Source: Stenotrophomonas maltophilia
Lineage (GTDB): Bacteria; Pseudomonadota; Gammaproteobacteria; Xanthomonadales; Xanthomonadaceae
Direction: 5' to 3'
NCBI RefSeq assembly: GCF_002205165.1
Contig: NZ_NIVS01000002.1
Span: forward strand, 51,583 to 115,582
Length of the DNA: 64,000 nucleotides
Positions 53,993 to 64,000 of the stretch are shown here, in pieces (the stretch's first letter is position 1; every line of letters starts with the position of its first letter). The notes under the pieces were generated by a model. The model did not search any database, was not told the DNA's origin, and saw only the letters and a program-made list of their open reading frames with translations. The position numbers and the translations under genes were made by a program.

Positions 53993-54751
53993 ATGCGTAT
54001 CGACGTCGTCACGTTGTTCCCCGAGTTCATGGCGCAGTCGGCCGCGCTGGGCGTGGTCGGCCGTGCTGCCGAGCGCGGTCTGCTGGACCTGCACGGCTGG
54101 AATCCGCGTGACTATGCCGAAGGCAACTACCGCCGGGTGGACGACCGTCCGTTCGGGGGTGGCCCGGGCATGGTCATGCTGATCGAACCGTTGCGGGCCT
54201 GTCTGGCCGCCGCCAAAGCCGCCGATCCGGCGCCCGCACCGGTGATCTACCTCAGCCCGCAGGGCACGCCGCTGACCCAGGCCAAGGTCCGGGAGCTGGC
54301 GGCACTGCCGCGCATGATCCTGCTCTGCGGCCGCTATGAGGGCATCGACGAGCGCTTCCTCGAGGCCGAGGTCACCGAGGAGATCTCCCTCGGCGATTAC
54401 GTCCTGTCCGGCGGTGAGCTGGGCGCGGCGGTGATCGTGGATGCAGTGACCCGCCTGCAGGAGGGCGCTCTCGGCGATGCCGACTCGGCCGCCCAGGACA
54501 GTTTCGAAGGCCCGCAGGGGCTGCTGGACTGCCCGCATTACAGCCATCCGGCCCAGCATGAATGGGGCACTGTCCCGGACGTGCTGCGCTCGGGCAACCA
54601 TGCCGCCATCGCCCGTTGGCGCCGGCAGCAGTCGCTGCTGCGCACCGCGCTGCGGCGGCCGGACCTGCTCGATGAAAGCCAGTTGTCCAAGGCCGACCGC
54701 GTCCTGCTGGAGCAGGCCCGGCAGGCCGTTGCCAAGGATCCGACCCCCTAG
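53993..54751 (+). CDS. trmD: tRNA (guanine-N1)-methyltransferase
   Basis: A 252-residue SPOUT-class trefoil-knot enzyme, methylating G37 of tRNAs to prevent frameshifting. Motifs: [26 protein letters not shown], the AdoMet knot [12 protein letters not shown] and [12 protein letters not shown]. The gap from rimM is only five bases, so translation is coupled. Confidence 0.98.
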   Translation: MRIDVVTLFPEFMAQSAALGVVGRAAERGLLDLHGWNPRDYAEGNYRRVDDRPFGGGPGMVMLIEPLRACLAAAKAADPAPAPVIYLSPQGTPLTQAKVRELAALPRMILLCGRYEGIDERFLEAEVTEEISLGDYVLSGGELGAAVIVDAVTRLQEGALGDADSAAQDSFEGPQGLLDCPHYSHPAQHEWGTVPDVLRSGNHAAIARWRRQQSLLRTALRRPDLLDESQLSKADRVLLEQARQAVAKDPTP

Positions 54752-54906
54752 CGCGGGGGCGGGATCTTGTTTACAATTCGGGATTGCCATCGGCCTTTTG
54801 GGGCCCGTTGGTAGGAATCCCTACAAAAAACGTGCAGCACAGTCCGGTGACTGCATGAGCCCACGTTGTCGAACGACACGACCACCCGAACACTATCGGT
54901 GCACCC
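54752..54906 (+). promoter_or_regulatory. rplS leader
   Basis: 155 bases between trmD and rplS. TACAAT (54772-54777) could be a -10 for a secondary promoter. A hairpin of the form TGCAG...AGTC-cggt-GACTGCA (about 54833-54855) lies 50 bases before rplS and might tune L19 expression. No terminator is seen between trmD and rplS. Confidence 0.4.
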
Positions 54907-55314
54907 ATGAGCAAGCTGAACAAATCCATCCTCTCGGACTTCGAATCCGCCCAGATCACCCGCGAGCTGCCGAAGTTCAGCCAGGGTGACACCGTCGTCG
55001 TCAACGTGAAGGTGAAGGAAGGCAACCGTGAGCGCGTGCAGGCTTACGAAGGCGTCGTCATCGGCACCAAGAACGCCGGCCTGAACTCCGCGTTCACCGT
55101 CCGCAAGATCTCGCACGGCTACGGCGTCGAGCGCGTCTTCCAGACCCACAGCGCCATCATCGACTCGGTCGAAGTGAAGCGTCGTGGCAAGGTCCGCGCC
55201 GGCAAGCTGTACTACCTGCGTGGCCTGGAAGGCAAGGCTGCCCGCATCAAGGAAGATCTGGCTGCTGCTGCGCAGGCCAAGGCCGCGCGCCTGGCTGCCA
55301 AGGCTGCCCAGTAA
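54907..55314 (+). CDS. rplS: 50S ribosomal protein L19
   Basis: A 135-residue L19 with the conserved [32 protein letters not shown] core and [27 protein letters not shown]. The Ala/Lys-rich C-terminal tail is somewhat longer than in E. coli (115). It sits at the 30S-50S interface and is the last gene of the operon. Confidence 0.98.
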   Translation: MSKLNKSILSDFESAQITRELPKFSQGDTVVVNVKVKEGNRERVQAYEGVVIGTKNAGLNSAFTVRKISHGYGVERVFQTHSAIIDSVEVKRRGKVRAGKLYYLRGLEGKAARIKEDLAAAAQAKAARLAAKAAQ

Positions 55315-55344
55315 TTCCCGGCCGACAACTCCGGTTGTCGCCTC

Positions 55345-55372
55345 AAACGGCCACCTTCGGGTGGCCGTTTGC
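55345..55372 (+). terminator. Terminator of the rpsP-rplS operon
   Basis: AAACGGCCACC-ttc-GGGTGGCCGTTT hairpin with trailing T-rich bases, about 30 bases after rplS. Confidence 0.85.
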
Positions 55373-55399
55373 GTTTGTGGCCTCGTGATGGAGAAGCAC

Positions 55400-55777
55400 A
55401 TGGACCGTTATCCCGCTGATGTTCGTCACGCGTTGCAGGCCATGGCCGACGCCAACGTGCCTGCTGGCATGCGCGCACCGCCGATGCATCGGCTGCTGTG
55501 GCGCCTGGGGCTGCGCGTGCCGCCCCCGCTGCTCGCCAGCTTCGGTGCCAACCTGTTCGTGATGGGCGGGTTGTTCGGGGTGCTGTGGGGCGTGTTGTGG
55601 CGCGCCTTGATGGGGCTGGTTCTTGACCTTGGCTCGCTCACGCTAGGCATCACCATCGGCAGTGCGGTCATGGCCGGGCTGTTGTTCGGCGTGATGATGG
55701 CGCTGGTGATGCGCTACCAGCGCCGGCGCTACAAACTGCCCGCCTGGAAAACCCTGATGCAGGGGCGCCCGGCTTAA
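55400..55777 (+). CDS. DUF6404-like small membrane protein
   Basis: A 125-residue protein. A soluble N-terminus of ~50 residues (MDRYPADVRHALQAMADANV, MHRLLWRLGLRVPPPLL) is followed by two hydrophobic helices (FVMGGLFGVLWGVLWRAL and LGITIGSAVMAGLLFGVMMALV) and a basic tail. GGAG eight bases before this ATG sets the start; an ATG four codons upstream is possible. The arrangement resembles DUF6404 proteins, whose function is unknown. Its stop overlaps the stop of the convergent MATE gene by four bases. Confidence 0.65.
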   Translation: MDRYPADVRHALQAMADANVPAGMRAPPMHRLLWRLGLRVPPPLLASFGANLFVMGGLFGVLWGVLWRALMGLVLDLGSLTLGITIGSAVMAGLLFGVMMALVMRYQRRRYKLPAWKTLMQGRPA

Positions 55778-57261
55778 TCCGGCTTGGCGCTGCCCGCAGT
55801 GGCAGGCTGCAGCGGCGTGGTCGGGTTCGGGTCCGCCACCGGCGACGGCGGCGAGGCCGGGACCTCGGCCGGCGCGGCCAGTTCCTCGCGGTGGCTGGGC
55901 AGCATGCGCGCCTTGCGCCAGCCACCCCAGCGGTAATACGCCAGCGACATCAGCATCGCGCAGAACGAACTGACCGGGAAGCTCCACCACACCGCGTCGG
56001 CGCCCCAGCGGTCCTGCAGCAGTTCGGCGAACGGCACGCGGATGCCCCACAGCGAGGCGGCCAGGATCAGCAGCGGCGGAATCACCGCGCCGGTCGAGCG
56101 CACCACGCCGGAAATCACGAAGTTCACGCCGAAGAACAGGAACGACCACACCGCGATGTGGTTGAGGTGGCGCGCCACTTCCAGCGCCTGGCTGCCCTCG
56201 GGCAGGAACAGGGCGAGCGTGTAGCGGTCGAGCAGGATCAGCGGCAGGATCAGCACGCCGGTCAGCAGGAAGTTGTAGAGCACGCCGCTGCGCGCCGTGC
56301 CACGCACGCGGTCCCAGCGCTGCGCGCCGACGTTCTGCGCGGCCATGGTCGAGCAGGCCGCACCAATCGCCATCGCCGGCATCTGCACATAGGTCCACAG
56401 CTGCAGCGAGGCTCCATAGGCGGCGGCGGTGTCGGTGCCGTAGCTGTTGACCATCGTCATCATCAGGATCATCGACAGCGAGATCAGCACCATCTGCAGC
56501 CCCATCGGCACGCCCTTGACCACGAGCGCGCGCAGGATCTCGCCATCGATCTTGAACAGCGCCATGTCCTTGCGCCCCAGCCACAGCACATGGCGCTTGT
56601 TGCGCATGTACCAGAGCAGGCCGAGCAGCGAGAGGGTCTGTGCGATCAACGTGGCCCAGGCCGCGCCGGCGATGCCCAGCTGCGGGAACGGGCCGATGCC
56701 GAAGATCAGCAGCGGGTTGAAGCCGATGTCCAGCACCACCGAGAGCAGCAGGAAGCGGAACGGCGTGCGGGAATCACCGACGCCGCGCAGTGCCGAACTC
56801 AGGAACGCGAAGGCGTACAGCGTCGGCATCGCCAGGAAGATGATGCGCAGGTACGCCTCGGCCAGCGGCAGGGATTCGGCCGGTGTGCCCATCGCAGCCA
56901 GCAGCGGATGCGACAGCCACCAGCCGGCAACCGCGATCACTACCGACAGGCCGATGAAGAACGTCGCGCTGGTACCCATGACGCGCCGCGCCTGCGGCAG
57001 GTCGCGTGCGCCCATCGACTGGCCGATCAGGATCGAGGCCGCCATGCCGATGCCGAACACCGAGCCGATCAGGAAGAACATGATGTTGTTGGCGTTCGCG
57101 GTGGCGGTGAGCGCCGCTTCGCCGAGGAAGCGGCCGACCCAGATCGCATTCACCGAACCGTTCATCGACTGGGCGATGTTGCCGGCCAGGATGGGCAGAG
57201 CGAACAGGAACAGATTGCGCCCGATCGGGCCCGTGGTCAGGTCAAGCGGCGCTTTGGCCAT
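55774..57261 (-). CDS. MATE-family multidrug efflux transporter
   Basis: A 495-residue cation-coupled transporter with twelve membrane helices. The family start (PIGRNLFLFALPILAGNIAQSMNG), VGRFLGEAALTATANANN and GMAASILIGQSMGARD are typical. The C-terminal ~35 residues form a Pro/Ala-rich cytosolic tail (EVPASPPSPVADPNP). It is closest in layout to NorM/DinF-type MATE pumps; the substrates are unknown. It stands alone, with 49 bases or so to the divergent lipoprotein gene. Confidence 0.92.
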   Translation of the reverse strand: MAKAPLDLTTGPIGRNLFLFALPILAGNIAQSMNGSVNAIWVGRFLGEAALTATANANNIMFFLIGSVFGIGMAASILIGQSMGARDLPQARRVMGTSATFFIGLSVVIAVAGWWLSHPLLAAMGTPAESLPLAEAYLRIIFLAMPTLYAFAFLSSALRGVGDSRTPFRFLLLSVVLDIGFNPLLIFGIGPFPQLGIAGAAWATLIAQTLSLLGLLWYMRNKRHVLWLGRKDMALFKIDGEILRALVVKGVPMGLQMVLISLSMILMMTMVNSYGTDTAAAYGASLQLWTYVQMPAMAIGAACSTMAAQNVGAQRWDRVRGTARSGVLYNFLLTGVLILPLILLDRYTLALFLPEGSQALEVARHLNHIAVWSFLFFGVNFVISGVVRSTGAVIPPLLILAASLWGIRVPFAELLQDRWGADAVWWSFPVSSFCAMLMSLAYYRWGGWRKARMLPSHREELAAPAEVPASPPSPVADPNPTTPLQPATAGSAKPD

Positions 57262-57325
57262 GTGCGCTGGAGATCATGCTCAGAGAGCGGCACACTAGCA
57301 CCAAGCCCGTGTGCAGGATATGGCG

Positions 57326-57646
57326 ATGCAAGGTCATTGGCAGGCTCTGGCGCGTGCGTCGCGCCATCGTTCCGCAACCGCTGCCCAACGGCCGTGGTGG
57401 CGCAGGGGCGTGCTGGTCTTGATTGCCGCCGGCCTGGCCGCATGTTCCACCTCGGAGCGCCTGGGAGATGCCCAGGTGCGGCCGATGGACCGACCGGAAT
57501 GCCAGGTCGGCAGCCAGCGCCGCGATCTGGATGCCGGGGTGCCGGCGCTGATCGGCGGCACAGGGTGCCGCGGGAATCCGGACGCGACGCAACCGCTGAA
57601 CCGACAACCGGCCAACGCCGTGGAGCTGGGTAGGAAGCATGACTGA
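57326..57646 (+). CDS. Small putative lipoprotein
   Basis: A 106-residue protein. A basic start (HRSATAAQRPWWRR) precedes a hydrophobic stretch and lipobox (GVLVLIAAGLAAC), then a short Asp/Gly/Pro-rich mature part with two further cysteines (RPECQVG, GGTGCRG). I start at the ATG at 57326 because AGGA lies seven bases before it; a GTG at 57311 or ATG at 57320 would also work. The family is not recognised. It overlaps the hslR start by eight bases. Confidence 0.55.
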   Translation: MQGHWQALARASRHRSATAAQRPWWRRGVLVLIAAGLAACSTSERLGDAQVRPMDRPECQVGSQRRDLDAGVPALIGGTGCRGNPDATQPLNRQPANAVELGRKHD

Positions 57647-58043
57647 CACAACACCGGTGGCCGCCGTGCGGCTGGACGTGTGGCTGTGGGCCGCACGGTT
57701 TTTCCGCACCCGCAGCCTGGCCAAACAGGCGGTGGAGACGGGCAAAGTGGATGTGGCCGGGCAACGGCCGAAATCCTCGCGCGCGGTGCGCGTAGGCGAA
57801 GCGCTGCAGATCAGCCGTGGCGATGAAGTATTCGAGATCGAGGTGCGCGGCCTGAGCGAGATGCGCGGCCCCGCACCCGTGGCGCAGCAGTTGTATGCCG
57901 AGAGTGAGGCGTCACGTGCGCGCCGGGCGGAGCTGCGCCTGCAGCGCGCCGCGGCCAAGAACGGTTACCAGCCGCCGGAACACAAGCCGGACAAGCGTGC
58001 GCGTCGATTGATCCGTGCGCTGGGCGATCTGGACGCGCTGTGA
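57639..58043 (+). CDS. hslR: Ribosome-associated heat-shock protein Hsp15 (S4 domain)
   Basis: A 134-residue S4-fold RNA-binding protein. The S4 domain shows VRLDVWLWAARFFRTRSLAKQAVETGKVDVAGQ-type spacing and an Arg/Ala-rich basic C-terminus (HKPDKRARRLIRAL). Hsp15 binds 50S subunits carrying stalled peptidyl-tRNA and helps recycle them after heat shock. AGGAAG precedes the ATG. The final sequence matches the Hsp15 family better than the S4-domain pseudouridine synthases. Confidence 0.92.
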   Translation: MTDTTPVAAVRLDVWLWAARFFRTRSLAKQAVETGKVDVAGQRPKSSRAVRVGEALQISRGDEVFEIEVRGLSEMRGPAPVAQQLYAESEASRARRAELRLQRAAAKNGYQPPEHKPDKRARRLIRALGDLDAL

Positions 58044-58062
58044 TCCGCGCCCCGTGGACATG

Positions 58063-58092
58063 AAAAGACCGGGCCAGTCGGCCCGGTCTTTG
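58063..58092. terminator. Bidirectional terminator between hslR and katG
   Basis: AAAGACCGGGCC-agtc-GGCCCGGTCTTT hairpin between the rightward hslR and the leftward katG. Confidence 0.9.
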
Positions 58093-58112
58093 TATGTGCC
58101 CGCAGTGTTGAA

Positions 58113-60353
<2,241 letters not shown>

Positions 60354-60522
60354 CTACCTGTGGACTGGCGAACGTGGAGACCACCGGCGCGGGGGAGGCG
60401 ATGGCAACGTCGGAGAACGTGGGACCGGCACATGCGGCGTGTGGGGCGGCGCGATGTGAAGGCGTACGCCCACGTTAGGCACAGCCGTTCATTCAGTAAA
60501 TTCGAATGAATCAACCAATGCG

Positions 60523-60537
60523 ATAGGCCTGGGCTAT
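60523..60537 (-). promoter_or_regulatory. OxyR-like half-site upstream of katG
   Basis: ATAG-GCCTGGG-CTAT, an exact ATAG-N7-CTAT dyad, which is half of the OxyR consensus. It lies 175 bases upstream of the katG ATG and just after the DUF937 stop. The second half-site is poor on both sides. The intervening AT-rich stretch (60,480-60,515) probably contains the katG promoter, but no clear -35/-10 pair. Confidence 0.5.
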
Positions 60538-60551
60538 TCCTAGGCGATGCG

Positions 60552-61163
60552 TCAGCGTTTGCCGAACAGCCCGCCACCGAGCTTGAGCAGATCGCCGACG
60601 CCCAGTTGGCCATCCCCGTCCTGGTCCAGCACAGAGGTCAGCAGGCCACCGCTGTTGGCGCTCTGGGCTTCCTGGCCGAGGGCCTGGCTGAGCTGGCCGG
60701 GGCTGGCGTTGCCGCCGCTGGCGAAGCGCTGGGCCAGATAGGACATGACGATGGGCGCGAGGATCGCGAGCAGCTGGCTGGTCTTGCTGCTGTCCAGCCC
60801 GGTGGCCTGGCTCAGGCCCTGGGTGGCGCGCTCAGTGTTGCCGCCGAAGACATGGCCGAGGATGCCGGGGCCATTGGTCGCATTGCCGCCTCCGCCGCCC
60901 AGCACGCTGCCCAGCAGCCCGCCCAGATCGAAGCCGCCGGCACTGGCCGGGGCGTGATCACGCTGCAGGGCGCCGAGCAGCGCCTGCGCGCCCTGCGGTT
61001 CCTGCGCGTTGCGGCCCATCGCGCCGAGCAGCAGGGGCAGGGCAGCGCCGACTGCGGTACTGGCCTGGTTGGGGTCGATGCCCAGTTGCTGGGACACCTG
61101 CTGCAGGCCTTGGCCCTGCTGCAGTTGCTGGAAGAGGGACGCGGCAAGTGATTCGGTATTCAC
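60552..61163 (-). CDS. DUF937 (YidB-like) protein
   Basis: A 203-residue protein of the DUF937 family, mainly helical and rich in Gly, Ala, Leu and Gln. N-terminal SLAASLFQQLQQGQGLQQVSQQL, then GGLLGSVLGGGGG, and ILAPIVMSYLAQRFA. Near the C-terminus an EF-hand/dockerin-like loop (LDQDGDGQLGVGDLL) could bind calcium. The start is GTG with CTGGAG nine bases upstream. The function of the family is unknown. It lies between mutS and katG on the same strand; no co-regulation is evident. Confidence 0.85.
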   Translation of the reverse strand: MNTESLAASLFQQLQQGQGLQQVSQQLGIDPNQASTAVGAALPLLLGAMGRNAQEPQGAQALLGALQRDHAPASAGGFDLGGLLGSVLGGGGGNATNGPGILGHVFGGNTERATQGLSQATGLDSSKTSQLLAILAPIVMSYLAQRFASGGNASPGQLSQALGQEAQSANSGGLLTSVLDQDGDGQLGVGDLLKLGGGLFGKR

Positions 61164-61255
61164 GGCGGACTCCAGGGCAGGGGTGGGAACTGCCCGAGCA
61201 TAGCGCCGCGTTCACTACGGGAATGCGAAGAATTCACGCGGGCCCTGCCGCGCCC

Positions 61256-63895
61256 TCAGAGCAGCTTCTTCAACCGGTACAGCGCTTCCAGTGCCTGCTT
61301 CGGGGTCAGCTCGTCCGGATCGATCGCGGCCAGTGCGTCCTGCGCGGCGGTATTGGGCGAATTGAACAGGCCGAACTGCTGCGGTGCATCCAGTGCCTGC
61401 GCGGCGACCACCGCAGACTGCGTCTCGTGGCTGCGCTGCTCCAGCTCGGCCAGGCGGCGGCGTGCCTGCGCCACGGTCGATTTCGGCAGGCCGGCCAATG
61501 CGGCCACCTGCAGGCCGAAGCTGCGGTTGGCCGGGCCATCCTTCACGGCGTGCATGAACACCAGCGCGTCGCCGTGCTCCACCGCATCCAGGTGCACGTT
61601 GGCGATGCCGCTGGCGCCGCCTTCGTGCTGTTCGTCGGCCAGCGCGGTCAGTTCGAAATAGTGCGTGGCAAACAGTGTGTAGCAGCGGTTCTGATACGCC
61701 AGATGCCGTGCGACCGCATCGGCAAGCGCCAGGCCATCGTAGGTGGACGTGCCGCGGCCGATCTCGTCCATCAGCACCAGCGACTGCGCGCTGGCGTGGT
61801 GCAGGATGTAGCTGGTCTCGGCCATTTCGACCATGAAGGTCGACTGCCCGCGGGCCAGATCATCGCCGGCGCCGATGCGGGTCAGGATGCGGTCGATCGG
61901 GCCGATCACCGCGCGGCTGGCCGGCACGAAACTGCCGATATGCGCCAGCAGCACGATCAGCGCGTTCTGGCGCATGTAGGTCGATTTACCGCCCATGTTC
62001 GGGCCGGTGATCACCAGCATGCGGCGGTCCGGATGCAGGTCCAGGTCGTTCGGTTCGAACGGCTGCTCCCGCACCGCTTCGACCACGGGATGACGCCCGC
62101 GCTCGATCTTCAGGCACGGCGCGGTCTCCAGTTCCGGGCGCGCCCAGTCCAGGGCCTGCGCGCGCTCGGCAAAACCGGCCAGCACGTCCAGTTCGCTCAG
62201 CGCGGCAGCGCACTGCTTGAGCGGCTCCAGCCCGCTGGCAAGGATGTCCAGCAGCTGCTCGTACAGGAACTTCTCGCGGCTCAGCGAACGCTCGCGTGCG
62301 GACAGCACCTTGTCCTCGAAGGACTTCAGTTCTTCGGTGATGTAGCGCTCGGCATTGGTCAGGGTCTGGCGGCGCGTGTAATGCACCGGCGCCTTCTCGG
62401 ACTGGCCCTTGCTGATTTCGATGTAATAGCCGTGCACGCGGTTGTAGCCGACCTTCAGCGTGGCGATGCCGCTGCTGATCCGCTCGCGCTGTTCCAGGTC
62501 GATCAGGAACTGGTCCGCATGCGTGGAGAGGCGGCGCAGCTCATCGAGCTCGGCGTCGTAGCCTTCAGCGATGACGCCGCCATCGCTGAGCTTCAGCGGC
62601 GGGGTCGGGGCGATCGCGCTGGCCAGCAGGTGCGCGCATTCGTCATGCGAGCCCAGTGCATCGTGCAGCGCGATCAGCCGCGGCGAGTCCAGCGGTGCGA
62701 GCACCGCGCGCACCTCGGGCAGCAGGCCCAGGCCATCGCGCAGCGTGGAGAAATCACGCGGGCGCGCCGAGCGCAGCGCCACGCGGGTGAGGATGCGTTC
62801 CAGGTCGCCCAGTGCGCGGAAGGCATCGCGCACGTCGCCCTCGGCGCCGCGATCGATCAGCGTGGCGACCGCATCGTGGCGATGCACCAGCACCTCGCGC
62901 AGGCGCAGCGGGCGATGCAGCCAACGTCGCAGCAGGCGGCCGCCCATCGGCGTTACCGTGGTATCCAGCACGCCGAGCAGGGTATTGCGGGTATCGCCGT
63001 CGACGCGCGTGTCCAGTTCCAGATGGCGGCGCGTGGCCGCGTTCATGGCGATGGCTTCGCTGGCGGTTTCGGTGGCGATCGCGGTGAGGTGCGGCAGGCG
63101 TTGCTTCTGGGTTTCTTCGACATAGCCGAGCAGGGCGCCGGCCGCCGCAGTGGCGCGCGGCTTGTCGTCGATGCCGAAGCCGGTCAGGTCGTGCAGCTTG
63201 AAGAAATTCAGCAGCTGGCGGCGGCCGCTGTCGGCATCGAACAGCCAGGGCGCCCGGCGACGGATGCCGCTGCGGTACTGCAGGAAGGCCGGCCAGTTTT
63301 CCTCATCCGGCACCAGCAGCTCGGCCGGTTCCAGCCGCGCGAGCTCGGCTTCCAGTGCATCGTCCGAATCGACCTCGTTGACCAGGAAGCGGCCACCGGC
63401 CAGATCGGCCCAGGCCAGACCGTAGCCGTGCTTGCCGCGCGAGAGCGCCATCAGCAGCGTTTCGCGGCGCTCGTCCAGCAGCGCTTCGTCGGTCACGGTG
63501 CCGGGGGTGACGATGCGCACCACCTTGCGTTCCACTAGCCCCTTGGCCAGCGCCGGGTCGCCGATCTGCTCGCAGATCGCCACCGACTCGCCCAAGGCGA
63601 CCAGACGCGCCAGATAGCCTTCGTAGGCGTGCACCGGCACGCCGGCCATCGGGATCGGCGCACCGCCAGAGCTGCCGCGCTGGGTCAGGGTGATGTCCAG
63701 CAGTCGCGCCGCCTTGCGGGCGTCGTCGTAGAACAGCTCGTAGAAGTCGCCCATCCGGAAGAAGAGCAGCAGGTCCGGGTAATCGGACTTGGCGGCGAAA
63801 AACTGCTTCATCAGCGGGGTGTGTTCGGGCTGCTTCTCTGTCACGCGGGGTCCATCACAGTCGGGGGCAGCCTGGAAGGCCGCCTGGTCGGCCAT
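61256..63895 (-). CDS. mutS: DNA mismatch repair protein MutS
   Basis: An 879-residue MutS (862 from the alternative start). The mismatch-reading Phe-X-Glu is in [12 protein letters not shown]. Connector, lever and clamp domains follow, then Walker A in [15 protein letters not shown], Walker B in [20 protein letters not shown] and the [10 protein letters not shown] motif. The C-terminal helix pair ([15 protein letters not shown]) allows tetramer formation. The start is uncertain: ATG 63895 has no ribosome site, while GTG 63844 ([15 protein letters not shown]) has GGA nine bases upstream. The N-terminus of MutS varies, so homology does not settle it. Confidence 0.95.
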   Translation of the reverse strand: MADQAAFQAAPDCDGPRVTEKQPEHTPLMKQFFAAKSDYPDLLLFFRMGDFYELFYDDARKAARLLDITLTQRGSSGGAPIPMAGVPVHAYEGYLARLVALGESVAICEQIGDPALAKGLVERKVVRIVTPGTVTDEALLDERRETLLMALSRGKHGYGLAWADLAGGRFLVNEVDSDDALEAELARLEPAELLVPDEENWPAFLQYRSGIRRRAPWLFDADSGRRQLLNFFKLHDLTGFGIDDKPRATAAAGALLGYVEETQKQRLPHLTAIATETASEAIAMNAATRRHLELDTRVDGDTRNTLLGVLDTTVTPMGGRLLRRWLHRPLRLREVLVHRHDAVATLIDRGAEGDVRDAFRALGDLERILTRVALRSARPRDFSTLRDGLGLLPEVRAVLAPLDSPRLIALHDALGSHDECAHLLASAIAPTPPLKLSDGGVIAEGYDAELDELRRLSTHADQFLIDLEQRERISSGIATLKVGYNRVHGYYIEISKGQSEKAPVHYTRRQTLTNAERYITEELKSFEDKVLSARERSLSREKFLYEQLLDILASGLEPLKQCAAALSELDVLAGFAERAQALDWARPELETAPCLKIERGRHPVVEAVREQPFEPNDLDLHPDRRMLVITGPNMGGKSTYMRQNALIVLLAHIGSFVPASRAVIGPIDRILTRIGAGDDLARGQSTFMVEMAETSYILHHASAQSLVLMDEIGRGTSTYDGLALADAVARHLAYQNRCYTLFATHYFELTALADEQHEGGASGIANVHLDAVEHGDALVFMHAVKDGPANRSFGLQVAALAGLPKSTVAQARRRLAELEQRSHETQSAVVAAQALDAPQQFGLFNSPNTAAQDALAAIDPDELTPKQALEALYRLKKLL

Positions 63896-64000
63896 TGTAG
63901 GGGAGGGGGCGGGCAGGGCGAAGGGCGCCCGGCGCGGGCGGCCGGGGCGGCCGCGCCGGGGGGGAACCACCCGCCCCAGGAAAGGGGGCTGGCCCCGCCG
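63896..64000. other. Extremely GC-rich window end
   Basis: The last ~100 bases are nearly all G and C with repeated GGGCGG/GGCCGG/GGGGG runs, unlike any other intergenic stretch here. No promoter for mutS can be seen. It may be a genuine GC-rich leader or a low-quality assembly edge. Confidence 0.4.

Noticed and set aside
61148..63538. A 796-codon plus-strand frame across mutS
   Set aside because: Antisense shadow of mutS, without start signals or recognisable sequence.

Overview
The window is high-GC (by eye about two thirds G+C), densely coded chromosomal DNA from a gammaproteobacterium of the Xanthomonadaceae, most likely Stenotrophomonas. The reasons are the core protein sequences, the runs rplU-rpmA-obgE, murJ-ribF-ileS-lspA-ispH and rpsP-rimM-trmD-rplS, and short intergenic palindromes that carry a GTAG foot, as in the SMAG/REP repeats known from S. 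maltophilia. The assignment rests on pattern recognition, not on a search.

Layout. 1-7.5 kb: a secreted endonuclease/exonuclease/phosphatase-fold protein, the N-degron leucyltransferase Bpt, a five-EF-hand exported protein, a sigma factor with a membrane-embedded C-terminal half, a DUF2007 protein, TesB, a crotonase-fold enzyme resembling enoyl-CoA isomerases, a PCu(A)C copper chaperone and a hotdog thioesterase. 7.5-20 kb: housekeeping (uvrA, rplU-rpmA-obgE, rpsT, murJ, ribF-ileS-lspA-ispH). 20-26 kb: an anchored protein of unknown function, an M61 peptidase, a lower-GC unknown gene and a periplasmic trehalase. 26-31 kb: tRNA-Thr(CGT), then a tetR-adaptor-RND pump operon read leftward from a tandem pair of CTAAC-N3-GTTAG palindromes. 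31-33.4 kb: a diguanylate cyclase translationally coupled to an RsbQ-type hydrolase. 33.4-34.7 kb: an AT-richer islet with one unknown secreted protein. 34.7-40.6 kb: D-lactate dehydrogenase and the cytochrome bo3 operon cyoABCD, in which three subunits carry His-rich tails. 40.7-48.7 kb: an MHYT-GGDEF-EAL protein, radA, and a two-gene unit of an Hsp90-family ATPase plus a large helical-repeat (TPR-like) protein. 48.8-55.3 kb: a CcsA/YpjD-like protein, ffh, a nitronate monooxygenase-like protein, a class IV aminotransferase/lyase, and rpsP-rimM-trmD-rplS. 55.4-64 kb: a DUF6404-like membrane protein, a MATE transporter, a small lipoprotein, Hsp15, KatG, a DUF937 protein and MutS.

I see no insertion sequence, prophage, integrase or CRISPR array. 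The best candidates for under-described biology are the Hsp90-like/TPR gene pair (44.5-48.7 kb), the RsbQ-like/diguanylate cyclase pair (31.3-33.4 kb), the membrane-tethered sigma factor (2.9-4.1 kb) and the His-rich decoration of the bo3 oxidase. The last 100 bases are almost pure G/C and may be an unreliable sequence edge.
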